Assembly: GCA_034430275.1 (NCBI GenBank)
Contig: DAOUEW010000066.1
Location: 1 to 8,777, forward strand
Direction of reading: 5' to 3'
Source: JAUVXJ01 sp034430275
Lineage (GTDB): Bacteria > Chloroflexota > Anaerolineae > UBA7937 > B3-Chlor
DNA: 8,777 nucleotides
Shown one piece after another: positions 1 through 5,651 of the stretch. Position 1 is the first letter of the stretch; each line of letters begins with the position of its first letter. Under the pieces are notes generated by a model, which saw nothing but the letters and a program-made list of their open reading frames with translations, had not been told where the DNA came from and did no database searches. The position numbers and the translations under genes were made by a program.

Positions 1-504
1 TTCTCGGTGGTCGCACTGGTCCTTACATAACCGTGGCGTGTCACCGTTGCTCTGCTTGTCCTTGACCTTCTTGATCCAGTCTCGCAGCGACGTATGCGCC
101 GTGGTGGCTGGTAGCCTGCCGGGCGGAACCCCCAGAACCTGAAATGCGGCGCCAGCGTAGTCGTACCTTCTCCTGTTCTTTTCATCCATGAGATAGTCGA
201 GAGCGAGTGTGCCCAGATTCGAGCAGGGGAGCTTGCCCTCAAATACGTCCGCTATCCAACTCTGAAGGTGCCCCACGGTGTAGGCCAGAGGAGTGATGAC
301 CAGGAGCATCCATGGCTTGTTCACCGGCAGGAGGATGAGCCCAGCTAGGCCCTTGTTGGGGCAGACTCCCAGCGCGTTCCAGATATCGACCACCTCCAGA
401 TCCCTCAGCAGCAGGGCAACAGCGAGCAGGGAAATGCACCCAGGGAAGATGTAGCCCAGGCTCTCTCTAAGCACGACGGTGTCCCATAGCTCCCTCAGAT
501 TCAT
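1..504 (-). CDS. Partial membrane protein of unknown function (3' end off the left edge)
   Basis: An open frame runs on the minus strand from an ATG at 504 to position 1 with no stop (168 codons visible), so the C-terminus lies outside the window. The start is well supported: GGAGGG at 510-515 sits 5 nt from the ATG. Visible residues show two hydrophobic stretches, about 17-33 (starting GYIFPGCISLL) and about 53-80 (ending in AYTVGHLQSW). These are followed by a polar, Arg/Lys-rich part from about residue 100, so the N-terminus looks membrane-embedded with a soluble tail. It has no signal peptide of the cleavable type. I do not recognise the family and assign no function. It is transcribed divergently from plsY, so it is not part of that operon. 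Confidence 0.72.
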   Translation of the reverse strand, partial: MNLRELWDTVVLRESLGYIFPGCISLLAVALLLRDLEVVDIWNALGVCPNKGLAGLILLPVNKPWMLLVITPLAYTVGHLQSWIADVFEGKLPCSNLGTLALDYLMDEKNRRRYDYAGAAFQVLGVPPGRLPATTAHTSLRDWIKKVKDKQSNGDTPRLCKDQCDHRE

Positions 505-719
505 GGGATCCCTCCTTTTCCAGCTGGCTAACGACGTCAGGGACCGCGATTAGGCCCTTGGCGCTCCGAGTTTGCCCGAATTGAGAGGCGGGCTGCACCT
601 CTATAGTGTCCCAAGACAAGCACCTGGTCAAGGTCAGTTGCCATTGTGTTGTCGAGGACAAGGTCGCTTGTGACGAGTGGAGTGGGCTGGTGCGGCGGGC
701 CGTGGGTCCCGTTGCGACC

Positions 720-748
720 TTGCATGGCAGTGGCTTTGCCCCTATAAT
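720..748 (+). promoter_or_regulatory. Sigma-70-type promoter for plsY-gpsA(-trxA)
   Basis: TTGCAT at 720-725 and a perfect TATAAT at 743-748 are separated by exactly 17 nt. Transcription would begin near 755 and give a leader of about 110 nt before the plsY start. The -35 matches consensus at only three of six positions, but the perfect -10 and ideal spacing make it the best candidate in the divergent region. Confidence 0.55.
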
Positions 749-768
749 CCCCTCGTATCCACCGCGAG

Positions 769-800
769 GGCGGCGCGTCGAAGAAGAGCTTCGCGCCGCC
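769..800 (+). other. Very stable GC hairpin in the plsY leader
   Basis: GGCGGCGCG (769-777) is the exact reverse complement of CGCGCCGCC (792-800), with a 14-nt loop that can itself pair GAAG with CTTC. It lies between the predicted transcription start and the plsY ribosome binding site. No T-run follows on either strand, so it is not a standard intrinsic terminator. It may stabilise the leader or act as a regulatory structure. Confidence 0.5.
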
Positions 801-864
801 GCTCACGTTGTGGGTGGCAACTTCAGGGCAACGTGGGGGTTGTTTAAGGAGGAGGTCACTGACA

Positions 865-1500
865 TTGGCTGTCTTGCAGTACGCGGCTGTGATCCTGGTT
901 GGTTATCTCCTGGGATCGATCCCGTTCGGCTACATCGTGGGGCGTTTCAGGGGTGTGGACGTGACGCAGTACGGCAGCGGCCGCATCGGAGGGACAAACG
1001 TCCTGCGCACTGCGGGCAAGAAGGCCGCCGCCGTGAGCATCGGCCTCGACCTGGCTAAGGGGGCGGCTGCGGCCCTGCTGGCCCGGTGGCTGTTGGGGAC
1101 GGAACTGGCGGTGGCCCTGGCCGGGTTCGCGGCGGTGATGGGGCACAACTACTCCATATTCATTGGCTTTCGCGGCGGGGCCGGGACCGGTACCTCCATG
1201 GGCGCCTACTTCTTCATGGCCCCCTGGCCCACTCTGATTGTAGGTCTTTCCAGCGCCTTCATCGGGTTCGTGGTGCTGCGGTACGCATCGGTGACCTCGC
1301 TGCTCATCGTCTTCCTCATGTCTCCGGCTCTGCTCATCGGCGTGCTCTTCTGCCATCAGCCGGTGGAGCATCTGGCCTTCGCTGTGGCGGTGGGACTCCT
1401 CGTCCTCTGGTCCCACCGGCCCAACATCAAACGACTCCTCCAAGGGACGGAGCGGCGCATAGGGGAGCCGGCCAAGAAGATAGGGGAAGATAGGATCTAG
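865..1500 (+). CDS. plsY: PlsY-family acyl-phosphate:glycerol-3-phosphate acyltransferase
   Basis: PlsY is an integral membrane enzyme that transfers an acyl chain from acyl-phosphate (made by PlsX) to glycerol-3-phosphate, forming lysophosphatidate, the first step of phospholipid synthesis. The family hallmarks are visible: YLLGSIPFGYIVG at 14-26, GSGRIGGTNVLR at 37-48, a GHNYSIFIGFRGG segment in the middle, and HRPNIKRLLQGTERR near the C-terminus, among several hydrophobic helices. I chose the TTG at 865 because AAGGAGGAGG at 846-855 lies 9 nt upstream and the protein (211 aa) then starts just before the first helix; an upstream in-frame TTG at 808 would add 19 polar residues. Two motifs deviate from the usual GSGNIGATN and FKGGKGVAT forms (Asn to Arg; the two Lys to Arg and Ala). 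The stop overlaps the gpsA start by one base, which suggests translational coupling. Confidence 0.9.
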   Translation: MAVLQYAAVILVGYLLGSIPFGYIVGRFRGVDVTQYGSGRIGGTNVLRTAGKKAAAVSIGLDLAKGAAAALLARWLLGTELAVALAGFAAVMGHNYSIFIGFRGGAGTGTSMGAYFFMAPWPTLIVGLSSAFIGFVVLRYASVTSLLIVFLMSPALLIGVLFCHQPVEHLAFAVAVGLLVLWSHRPNIKRLLQGTERRIGEPAKKIGEDRI

Positions 1501-2546
1501 TGGGCGAAGAGAAGCGCATCGCTGTCGTCGGCACCGGGGGCTGGGGTACCACGCTGGCCGCCATGGTGGCGGGCGCAGGACGCGGCGTCTTTCTCTGTGC
1601 CCGCACTGAGGAAGAAGCGGTCACGCTGCGAGCTTCGCGGGAGAACCGGCGCTTCCTGCCAGGCGTTACGCTCCCAGACGATCTGACTATCACCTCCTCT
1701 CTGGAACAGGCCCTGGACTCCTGTGCTATGCTCATGATGGTGGTCCCGGCCCAGACGATGAGGGAGAACGTGAGGCTCGTGCGGCCCCACGTCCACGAGG
1801 ACACGGTCGTCCTCAGCGCGGCCAAGGGGCTGGAGACAGAGACCGGCCTGCGCATGTCGCAGGTGATCGCCGAGGAGCTGGGCCGCGAAGCGAACAAAGC
1901 GATCTGCGTCCTCTCGGGGCCCAATCTCTCCCGTGAGATAGCCTCTGGCATGGCGTCTGGCACCGTCATCGCTGCCGCCAGAGAAGAGGTGGCCGAGTTC
2001 GCCCGGGACCTGGTCATGACCGGCCGCTTCCGCGTATATACCCACAGTGACGTGACAGGTGTGGAGCTGGCAGGTGCACTCAAGAACATCATCGCTCTGG
2101 GCGCGGGAGCCGCCGACGAGCTGGGCTATGGAGAAAACGCCAAGGCCATCTTCATGACCCGAGGCCTGGCGGAGATCACCAGGCTGGGAGTCGCAGCGGG
2201 GGCCAACCCGCTGACCTTCTCCGGGCTGGCGGGTGTGGGCGACCTGATCTGTACCTGTGCCAGCCCGCATAGCAGAAACCACTACGTGGGCCAAGAGTTG
2301 GCCAAAGGTCGCAGCCTGCGAGAGGTGGAGCAGTCCATGACCATGGTAGCCGAGGGGGTGAACACCACCAAGGCGGCCATGAAGTTAGCCAGCAGATTCG
2401 ACGTGGAGATGCCCATCACCGAGCAGATCTTCAAGGTCTTGTTCGAGGGCAAGGACATCCACCTGGCCATCACAGAGTTGCTGGTCCGCGACCCGAAGCG
2501 GGAGCTGGAGGGCCTCGAAGACTGGGCCAAGCGTTTGCAGGTTTGA
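1500..2546 (+). CDS. gpsA: NAD(P)-dependent glycerol-3-phosphate dehydrogenase
   Basis: GpsA is a soluble enzyme that reduces dihydroxyacetone phosphate to sn-glycerol-3-phosphate, the acceptor used by PlsY, so the two genes form a functional pair. At 348 aa it has the usual family length. The N-terminal Rossmann fold shows the dinucleotide loop GTGGWG (11-16). The AKGLE motif carries Lys109 and is followed by GPNLSREIA (140-148). The GALKN motif with the catalytic-type Lys195 opens the C-terminal helical substrate domain, which also has NPLTFSGLAGVGDLICT (236-252). Nothing essential appears missing. The start is a GTG that overlaps the plsY stop by one base; its ribosome binding site is weak (an AGGA about 4 nt upstream), consistent with coupled translation from plsY. 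Confidence 0.97.
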   Translation: MGEEKRIAVVGTGGWGTTLAAMVAGAGRGVFLCARTEEEAVTLRASRENRRFLPGVTLPDDLTITSSLEQALDSCAMLMMVVPAQTMRENVRLVRPHVHEDTVVLSAAKGLETETGLRMSQVIAEELGREANKAICVLSGPNLSREIASGMASGTVIAAAREEVAEFARDLVMTGRFRVYTHSDVTGVELAGALKNIIALGAGAADELGYGENAKAIFMTRGLAEITRLGVAAGANPLTFSGLAGVGDLICTCASPHSRNHYVGQELAKGRSLREVEQSMTMVAEGVNTTKAAMKLASRFDVEMPITEQIFKVLFEGKDIHLAITELLVRDPKRELEGLEDWAKRLQV

Positions 2547-2593
2547 GCGGAATCCAGTAGCATTAGACTACTAGATAAACGCAGGAGGACCCC

Positions 2594-2926
2594 ATGGCTG
2601 AACTGATCCACGTGACCGACGAGACCTTCGAGGAGGAGGTGCTTCGGTGTGACCTACCGGTGATCACCGACTTCTGGGCCGAATGGTGCGGACCGTGCCA
2701 CGCGGTTGCTCCTATCATAGAGGAGATCGCCGCTGAGTTCGACGGTCAGCTCAAGGTCACCAAGTTGGATGTGGATACCAACCCCCAGACCGCCACGAAC
2801 TACGGTATTCGAGGCATTCCTACGCTGATCGTCTTCAAGGACGGAAAGCCGGTGGAGACGCTGGTGGGCTGGATGCCCAAAGAGCAGTTGATGAGTAGGC
2901 TCAGCCCCCACGTGGAGATAGAATAA
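2594..2926 (+). CDS. trxA: Thioredoxin
   Basis: This is a 110-aa single-domain thioredoxin, the normal size for TrxA, and a cytoplasmic dithiol-disulfide exchange protein. The active site WCGPC places the redox pair at Cys32 and Cys35. The buried acidic residue Asp26 (TDFWAEWCGPC) and the cis-proline loop GIPT with Pro76 are in place. The residue after the second Cys is His rather than the common Lys, which may shift its redox potential or partner choice. AGGAGG at 2583-2588 lies 5 nt from the ATG. It follows gpsA by 47 bp without a visible terminator and is followed by a strong terminator, so it probably ends the plsY-gpsA operon. A thiol role in the neighbouring sulfur cassette is possible, but the cassette has its own promoter. 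Confidence 0.93.
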   Translation: MAELIHVTDETFEEEVLRCDLPVITDFWAEWCGPCHAVAPIIEEIAAEFDGQLKVTKLDVDTNPQTATNYGIRGIPTLIVFKDGKPVETLVGWMPKEQLMSRLSPHVEIE

Positions 2927-2951
2927 CCCTTCCGCCCTAGAGGCAACAGAG

Positions 2952-2988
2952 GCCGCCAGATTCCGAGCACGGGATGTGGCGGCTTTTT
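2952..2988 (+). terminator. Intrinsic terminator after trxA
   Basis: GCCGCCA (2952-2958) pairs with TGGCGGC (2977-2983), followed directly by TTTTT (2984-2988). Inside, ATTCCG pairs with CGGGAT (one wobble) around an AGCA loop, leaving a single G-G mismatch, so the whole forms one long stem. It sits 25 bp after the trxA stop and separates that operon from the arsR promoter. Confidence 0.9.
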
Positions 2989-3009
2989 CGTTGGTGGAAG
3001 TGCTCCGTA

Positions 3010-3032
3010 GGGGCGGCTATCAGAGCTGCCCC
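3010..3032. other. Hairpin between the trxA terminator and the arsR promoter
   Basis: GGGGCGGCT (3010-3018) and AGCTGCCCC (3024-3032) form a 9-bp stem with one G-T wobble and a 5-nt ATCAG loop. It has no following T-run on either strand. It may act as a backup transcription barrier or be a protein site; its position well upstream of the promoter gives no clear choice. Confidence 0.4.
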
Positions 3033-3100
3033 TGCATTGCGGCTTCAGTCAGAGGTTTGGCTCTTCTCGCTGGTTCCTCTCGATATCTCAACTTATCTAC

Positions 3101-3129
3101 TTGACAATGGGATAGAAATGTGTTATTAT
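3101..3129 (+). promoter_or_regulatory. Near-consensus promoter for the arsR-tusA-dsrE cassette
   Basis: A perfect -35 TTGACA (3101-3106) and a -10 TATTAT (3124-3129) are 17 nt apart. This is the strongest promoter in the window. Transcription would begin near 3136, about 76 nt before the arsR GTG. No other good promoter was seen between arsR and the lipoyl carrier gene, so it probably drives the whole cassette. Confidence 0.82.
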
Positions 3130-3155
3130 GTACGTGAAAGCGGAGATATGTACAT
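3128..3155. promoter_or_regulatory. Candidate operator: paired ATGTAC repeats around the start site
   Basis: ATGTACGT (3128-3135) overlaps the end of the -10 element, and the perfect palindrome ATGTACAT (3148-3155) follows exactly 20 bp later, about two helical turns. Such a pair flanking the transcription start would suit a dimeric repressor, and the gene just downstream is an ArsR-family repressor. Autoregulation is an inference. Confidence 0.45.
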
Positions 3156-3211
3156 CCGTATCGATAGGAAGCGTGGACCCTCTCTTGGTCGCCCGGGAGG
3201 AGGTGGGATAG

Positions 3212-3544
3212 GTGGACAAGGCTCTTCAAGAGGAGATAGACCAGCTTCACGCAGAACTGTGCCAGTGCCTGGCCGACCCCAGGAGGATCTCCATTCTGTA
3301 CGCCTTGAGCGAGGGGCCGAAGAACGTGAGTGAGCTCATGGAGACACTGGACATGAATCGTGCCACCGCATCACGTCACCTGAAGGTACTGAGGGATGGG
3401 TCCATGGTCAACACCGAGCGCGAGGGGGTGAGCGTCTACTACTCCCTGGCGGATGGGAGGGTTGTCAAGGCGCTCGACTTGCTGCGGGAGGTGTTGGCTC
3501 AGGTTCTGGCCCAGCGCAAGACGCTGGCCGAGGCGTTGGAATAG
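3212..3544 (+). CDS. ArsR-family winged-helix regulator with an N-terminal Cys-x-Cys
   Basis: This 110-aa protein is a small dimeric DNA-binding repressor of the ArsR/SmtB family. The helix 1 signature LADPRRISILYAL is at 20-32. The SELMETLDMNRATASRHLKVLRD segment (40-62) is the recognition helix-turn-helix, and EREGVSVYYSL is the wing hairpin. It lacks the ELCVCDL arsenic site in helix 3. Its only cysteines are Cys17 and Cys19, just before the LADP motif, so any thiol sensing would use this pair. Sulfur- or persulfide-responsive members (SqrR, BigR) use a differently spaced Cys pair, so the signal here cannot be read off directly. The GTG start has GGGAGGAGG (3195-3203) 8 nt upstream. It is the first gene of the sulfur cassette and probably its regulator. 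Confidence 0.88.
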   Translation: MDKALQEEIDQLHAELCQCLADPRRISILYALSEGPKNVSELMETLDMNRATASRHLKVLRDGSMVNTEREGVSVYYSLADGRVVKALDLLREVLAQVLAQRKTLAEALE

Positions 3545-3554
3545 AGTCCGCAAG

Positions 3555-3578
3555 TTGTCAGGGGTGGATGCCTGACAA
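3555..3578. promoter_or_regulatory. Perfect inverted repeat between arsR and tusA
   Basis: TTGTCAGG (3555-3562) and CCTGACAA (3571-3578) are exact reverse complements separated by 8 nt. No T-run follows, so it is not a terminator. It could be an operator or an mRNA hairpin that separates arsR from the downstream genes. The half-site TGACAA also occurs in the -35 region (3102-3107), but that overlap is partly the -35 consensus itself. Confidence 0.5.
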
Positions 3579-3609
3579 GCAAGTATCACCTCAAGAGGAG
3601 GGGTAGGAA

Positions 3610-3852
3610 ATGAGCGCAGAGTTCGCAGTAGAGAAGACGGTGGACTACAAGGGTCTGTTCTGCCCCATGCCTATCGTCAAGCTCGCAGGGGCCATCAAGG
3701 AGATAGAGGTTGGTCAGGTGCTGGAGATGCTGTCCGACGATCCAGGCTCCAAGGCCGACATGCAGGCGTGGGCGCGCCAGACTCGTCACGAGTTGCTAGA
3801 TGTGCGGGAAGAAGGCGGCGTGTTCAAGTTCTACGTGCGTCGCACGAGCTAG
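3610..3852 (+). CDS. tusA: TusA-family sulfur carrier protein
   Basis: TusA proteins are small cytoplasmic carriers that hold sulfur as a persulfide on one cysteine and pass it to DsrE-type partners, for tRNA thiolation or for dissimilatory sulfur metabolism. The 80-aa length and the motif GLFCPMPIVKL (15-25), with Cys18 in the Cys-Pro-x-Pro signature, are diagnostic. It is the only cysteine in the protein. The remainder fits the two-layer fold of the family. AGGAGGGG just upstream supports the ATG. It is followed after 13 bp by a DsrE-family gene, an arrangement typical of sulfur oxidation or sulfur-trafficking loci rather than of tRNA modification alone. Confidence 0.93.
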   Translation: MSAEFAVEKTVDYKGLFCPMPIVKLAGAIKEIEVGQVLEMLSDDPGSKADMQAWARQTRHELLDVREEGGVFKFYVRRTS

Positions 3853-3865
3853 TGGAGATATAGAC

Positions 3866-4360
3866 ATGGCTGAGAAGACGAAGAGATTGGCCCTGGTAGC
3901 CTCTAAAGGCTCGCTGGATCAGGCGTATTCCCCGCTGATCCTGGCTACCACGGCAGCGGCTATGGGTTGGGAGGTGGCGATATTCTTCACCTTCTTCGGG
4001 TTCGACATCATCAACAAGAAGAGGATGAATGCGCTCAAGGTGTCTCCTATAGGCAACCCGGCTATGCCAGAGCCCATACCGGCGGTACCGATGAAGGTCC
4101 CTAACTTCATCGGCACCATCCCGGGGATGACTCACGTGGCCACGGCCTTCATGAAGAGCTGGATGGGCAGGGCCAACTTGCCCAGCATCCCGGAGTTCGT
4201 GGACATGGCCAAGGAGATGGGCGTACGTCTCATCGCCTGCGCCATGACCCTGGGGGTGATGGGCGTGGACGAGAAGGACCTGGTAGAGGGCGTGGAACTG
4301 GCCGGCGCGACGGCGTTCCTGGACTTCGCCGCCGACGCCGACGTGACTCTGTACATCTAG
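3866..4360 (+). CDS. DsrE/DsrF/DrsH-like sulfurtransferase (DsrE2/DsrE3 class)
   Basis: This 164-aa protein has the features of the DsrE/DsrF/DrsH-like family that accompanies TusA in sulfur-oxidising prokaryotes. An N-terminal LALVASKGSLDQAYSPL strand-loop is followed by a hydrophobic AMGWEVAIFFTFFGFDII segment, a central Pro-rich part (PAMPEPIPAVPMKVP), and the conserved MGVRLIACAMTLGVMG with Cys125, the likely persulfide-carrying residue and the only cysteine. DsrE3-type members are soluble and exchange sulfur with TusA; DsrE2-type members are membrane proteins. The single hydrophobic stretch here fits a buried strand-helix better than two membrane helices, so I favour the soluble class. 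The ATG at 3866 is chosen over an upstream in-frame GTG-type extension at 3800, which would overlap tusA; GGAGA (3854-3858) lies 7 nt upstream. Confidence 0.88.
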   Translation: MAEKTKRLALVASKGSLDQAYSPLILATTAAAMGWEVAIFFTFFGFDIINKKRMNALKVSPIGNPAMPEPIPAVPMKVPNFIGTIPGMTHVATAFMKSWMGRANLPSIPEFVDMAKEMGVRLIACAMTLGVMGVDEKDLVEGVELAGATAFLDFAADADVTLYI

Positions 4361-4386
4361 GACCTGAGCTGTGGGAGCGCGGGCAT

Positions 4387-4411
4387 GGGGAAGGCTAGAC
4401 GCCTGCGCCCC
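4387..4411 (+). other. Small hairpin between the two dsrE-type genes
   Basis: GGGG (4387-4390) with CCCC (4408-4411) and AGGC (4392-4395) with GCCT (4401-4404) can pair around a TAGAC loop with a small internal loop. No T-run follows. It may be an mRNA stability or processing element in the 86 bp gap, but a chance structure in GC-rich DNA is possible. Confidence 0.3.
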
Positions 4412-4446
4412 GGTGACCCGACAGACACGGCGAGAGGAGTTTGGGC

Positions 4447-4830
4447 ATGAGCGAGGAAGAAAATAAGAGCATCATGTACGTCCAGACGCACGGTGTGGAC
4501 GAGCCAGGCAAGAGCGCCACGCCGTTCTTTCTGGCGGCTGCGGCCGCAGCTATGGATATCGAGGCCGCCATCTACTTCACCATGAACGGGGCGACCCTGC
4601 TGAAGAAAGGTGTCGCCGAGGACCTCACCATCAAACGCGGAGAAGGGGGTCAGAGCCTCAGGTTCTTCATGGACCAAGCCCTCGAGCTGGGTGTGAAGTT
4701 CTACGTCTGCCAACCGAGCCTGGACCTGCACGGCCTGATCATGGAGGAACTGATCGACGGCGTGGAGATGATCGGGGGCGCTGCCTTCAACGGCATGGCC
4801 CTGGACGCTGATACGGTGATCTCGTTCTAG
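4447..4830 (+). CDS. DsrE-family sulfur relay protein
   Basis: This 127-aa protein matches the small DsrE-like fold: an N-terminal strand and loop (SIMYVQTHGVDEPGKSATPF), an Ala-rich helix, EAAIYFTMNGATLL, and a conserved GVKFYVCQPSLDLHGL segment with Cys88, the only cysteine and the likely sulfur-binding residue. Members carry sulfur in cytoplasmic relays such as TusBCD and DsrEFH, or act with TusA. It differs clearly from the preceding DsrE-type protein, so the pair is not a recent duplication. The ATG at 4447 is preferred to an in-frame TTG at 4441 because GAGAGGAG (4432-4439) is 7 nt from the ATG but only 1 nt from the TTG. No DsrF or DsrH partner follows; the next gene encodes a cytochrome b. 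Confidence 0.88.
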   Translation: MSEEENKSIMYVQTHGVDEPGKSATPFFLAAAAAAMDIEAAIYFTMNGATLLKKGVAEDLTIKRGEGGQSLRFFMDQALELGVKFYVCQPSLDLHGLIMEELIDGVEMIGGAAFNGMALDADTVISF

Positions 4831-4832
4831 GT

Positions 4833-4862
4833 GGCTTGCCGGATGTAGGTACCGGCTTGCCG
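4833..4862. repeat. Short direct repeat upstream of the cytochrome b gene
   Basis: GGCTTGCCG occurs at 4833-4841 and again at 4854-4862, 21 bp apart. It lies in the 72 bp gap before the cytochrome b gene. It could be a regulator site on one face of the helix or a chance repeat. Confidence 0.35.
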
Positions 4863-4902
4863 CTAGCAGGTCCTTCGTGGACGTGAGAGGGGCATAACGG
4901 AC

Positions 4903-5613
4903 ATGGGTTATTGGCTGGCTTGGTTCGTCTCCAACGTACTCCCTTTCTTGACGGCGGCAGTCTTCTTCGGGGGTATGGGCTACCGGATCTTCCAGTTCTG
5001 GCGCAGACCCCGGGCCGCGGTGCCTTTGACGGTTCCACCCCGGCAGCGAAGTCTCGTGCGGACCCTGCGCGAGATCGTGACGGAGATCGTTTCTTTCCGC
5101 CGCGTCTTCAGGGGATCAAAGCCCCTATGGATCGTGAGCTGGCTCTTTCATCTCTCCATCCTGGTCTTCGTCCTGGGTCACTTCCGCCTGTTTCTGCACT
5201 TGGACTGGTTCTGGAATCTGCTGCGCCTCACGCCGGAGCAGGTGGACCTGCTGGCCTTGATCGGTGGAGGAACCTCGGGTACTCTGTTCATGTTGGGGCT
5301 GGTGACGCTGTTTATGCGGCGGCTGAGGATGCCGGTGCGGAGCCTGTCCGTGCCCAGCGACTATCTGCTGTTGCTTCTTCTGCTGGCGATCGCCGTCAGC
5401 GGGAACTACATGCGGTTCCTGATGCACATTGAGCTGGAGCCGTACCAGGCCTTCTTCTCCAATCTTTTCAGCCTCCGCTTGGGCGTGCCGGTGTTGAACC
5501 CGGTGTTCTTGCTGCACTTCCTGCTGGTGCAGGTCTTCCTGATCTATTTCCCTTTCAGTAAGCTGGTGCACGTGATCGGGGGCGCGTTGACTCTGAAGTG
5601 GACGCTTAGGTAG
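4903..5613 (+). CDS. NarI/DsrM-type di-haem cytochrome b membrane subunit
   Basis: This 236-aa protein has about five membrane segments, near residues 5-30, 76-98, 114-140, 150-168 and 196-218. Four histidines fall in the right places to bind two b haems: His83 and His93 in WLFHLSILVFVLGHF, and His205 and His223 in the last helix. The spacings of 10 and 18 residues match the haem ligands of E. coli NarI (His56/His66 and His187/His205). Such subunits move electrons between the quinone pool and a cytoplasmic partner: NarGH in nitrate reductase, DsrK in DsrMK, HdrD in HdrDE. The next gene encodes a DsrK/HdrD-type protein and no NarGH is near, so a DsrM/HdrE-like role is the best reading. GAGAGGGG (4885-4892) lies 10 nt from the ATG. 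Confidence 0.9.
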   Translation: MGYWLAWFVSNVLPFLTAAVFFGGMGYRIFQFWRRPRAAVPLTVPPRQRSLVRTLREIVTEIVSFRRVFRGSKPLWIVSWLFHLSILVFVLGHFRLFLHLDWFWNLLRLTPEQVDLLALIGGGTSGTLFMLGLVTLFMRRLRMPVRSLSVPSDYLLLLLLLAIAVSGNYMRFLMHIELEPYQAFFSNLFSLRLGVPVLNPVFLLHFLLVQVFLIYFPFSKLVHVIGGALTLKWTLR

Positions 5614-5651
5614 GCCAGGAGTCCCCTGGCCCTGATTGAGGGCTATCGAGC

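Larger units (their letters stand above)
505..864. other. Divergent intergenic region between the membrane protein and plsY
   Basis: This 360 bp stretch contains no convincing gene. It holds the ribosome binding site of the minus-strand gene at its left end, a plus-strand promoter (720-748), a GC-rich hairpin (769-800) and the plsY ribosome binding site (846-855). A short inverted repeat ACAAG/CTTGT lies at about 659-672. An open frame starting at 606 crosses the region but overlaps plsY in another frame and looks like noise. I found no good promoter for the minus-strand gene; TATAGA-like bases near 600 have no matching -35. Confidence 0.6.

Noticed and set aside
606..1058. 150-codon plus-strand open frame upstream of and overlapping plsY
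   Set aside because: It overlaps plsY by nearly 200 bases in another frame, contains the promoter and hairpin, and has no recognisable domain or good ribosome binding site.
1497..2294. 265-codon minus-strand open frame opposite gpsA
   Set aside because: It is a mirror of the strongly supported gpsA; GC-rich coding DNA often gives long antisense frames, and the product is rich in His, Gly and Gln with no domain.
2556..2572. AGTAG/CTACT inverted repeat between gpsA and trxA as a terminator
   Set aside because: The stem is only 5 bp, AT-containing, with a 7-nt loop and no T-run.
2974..3333. 119-codon plus-strand open frame across the arsR promoter
   Set aside because: It begins inside the trxA terminator, spans the -35 and -10 elements and overlaps arsR in a different frame.
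3800..3865. Longer N-terminus for the first DsrE-type protein
   Set aside because: It would overlap tusA by more than 50 bases and add a Cys/Ser-rich segment; the ATG at 3866 has a correctly spaced ribosome binding site.
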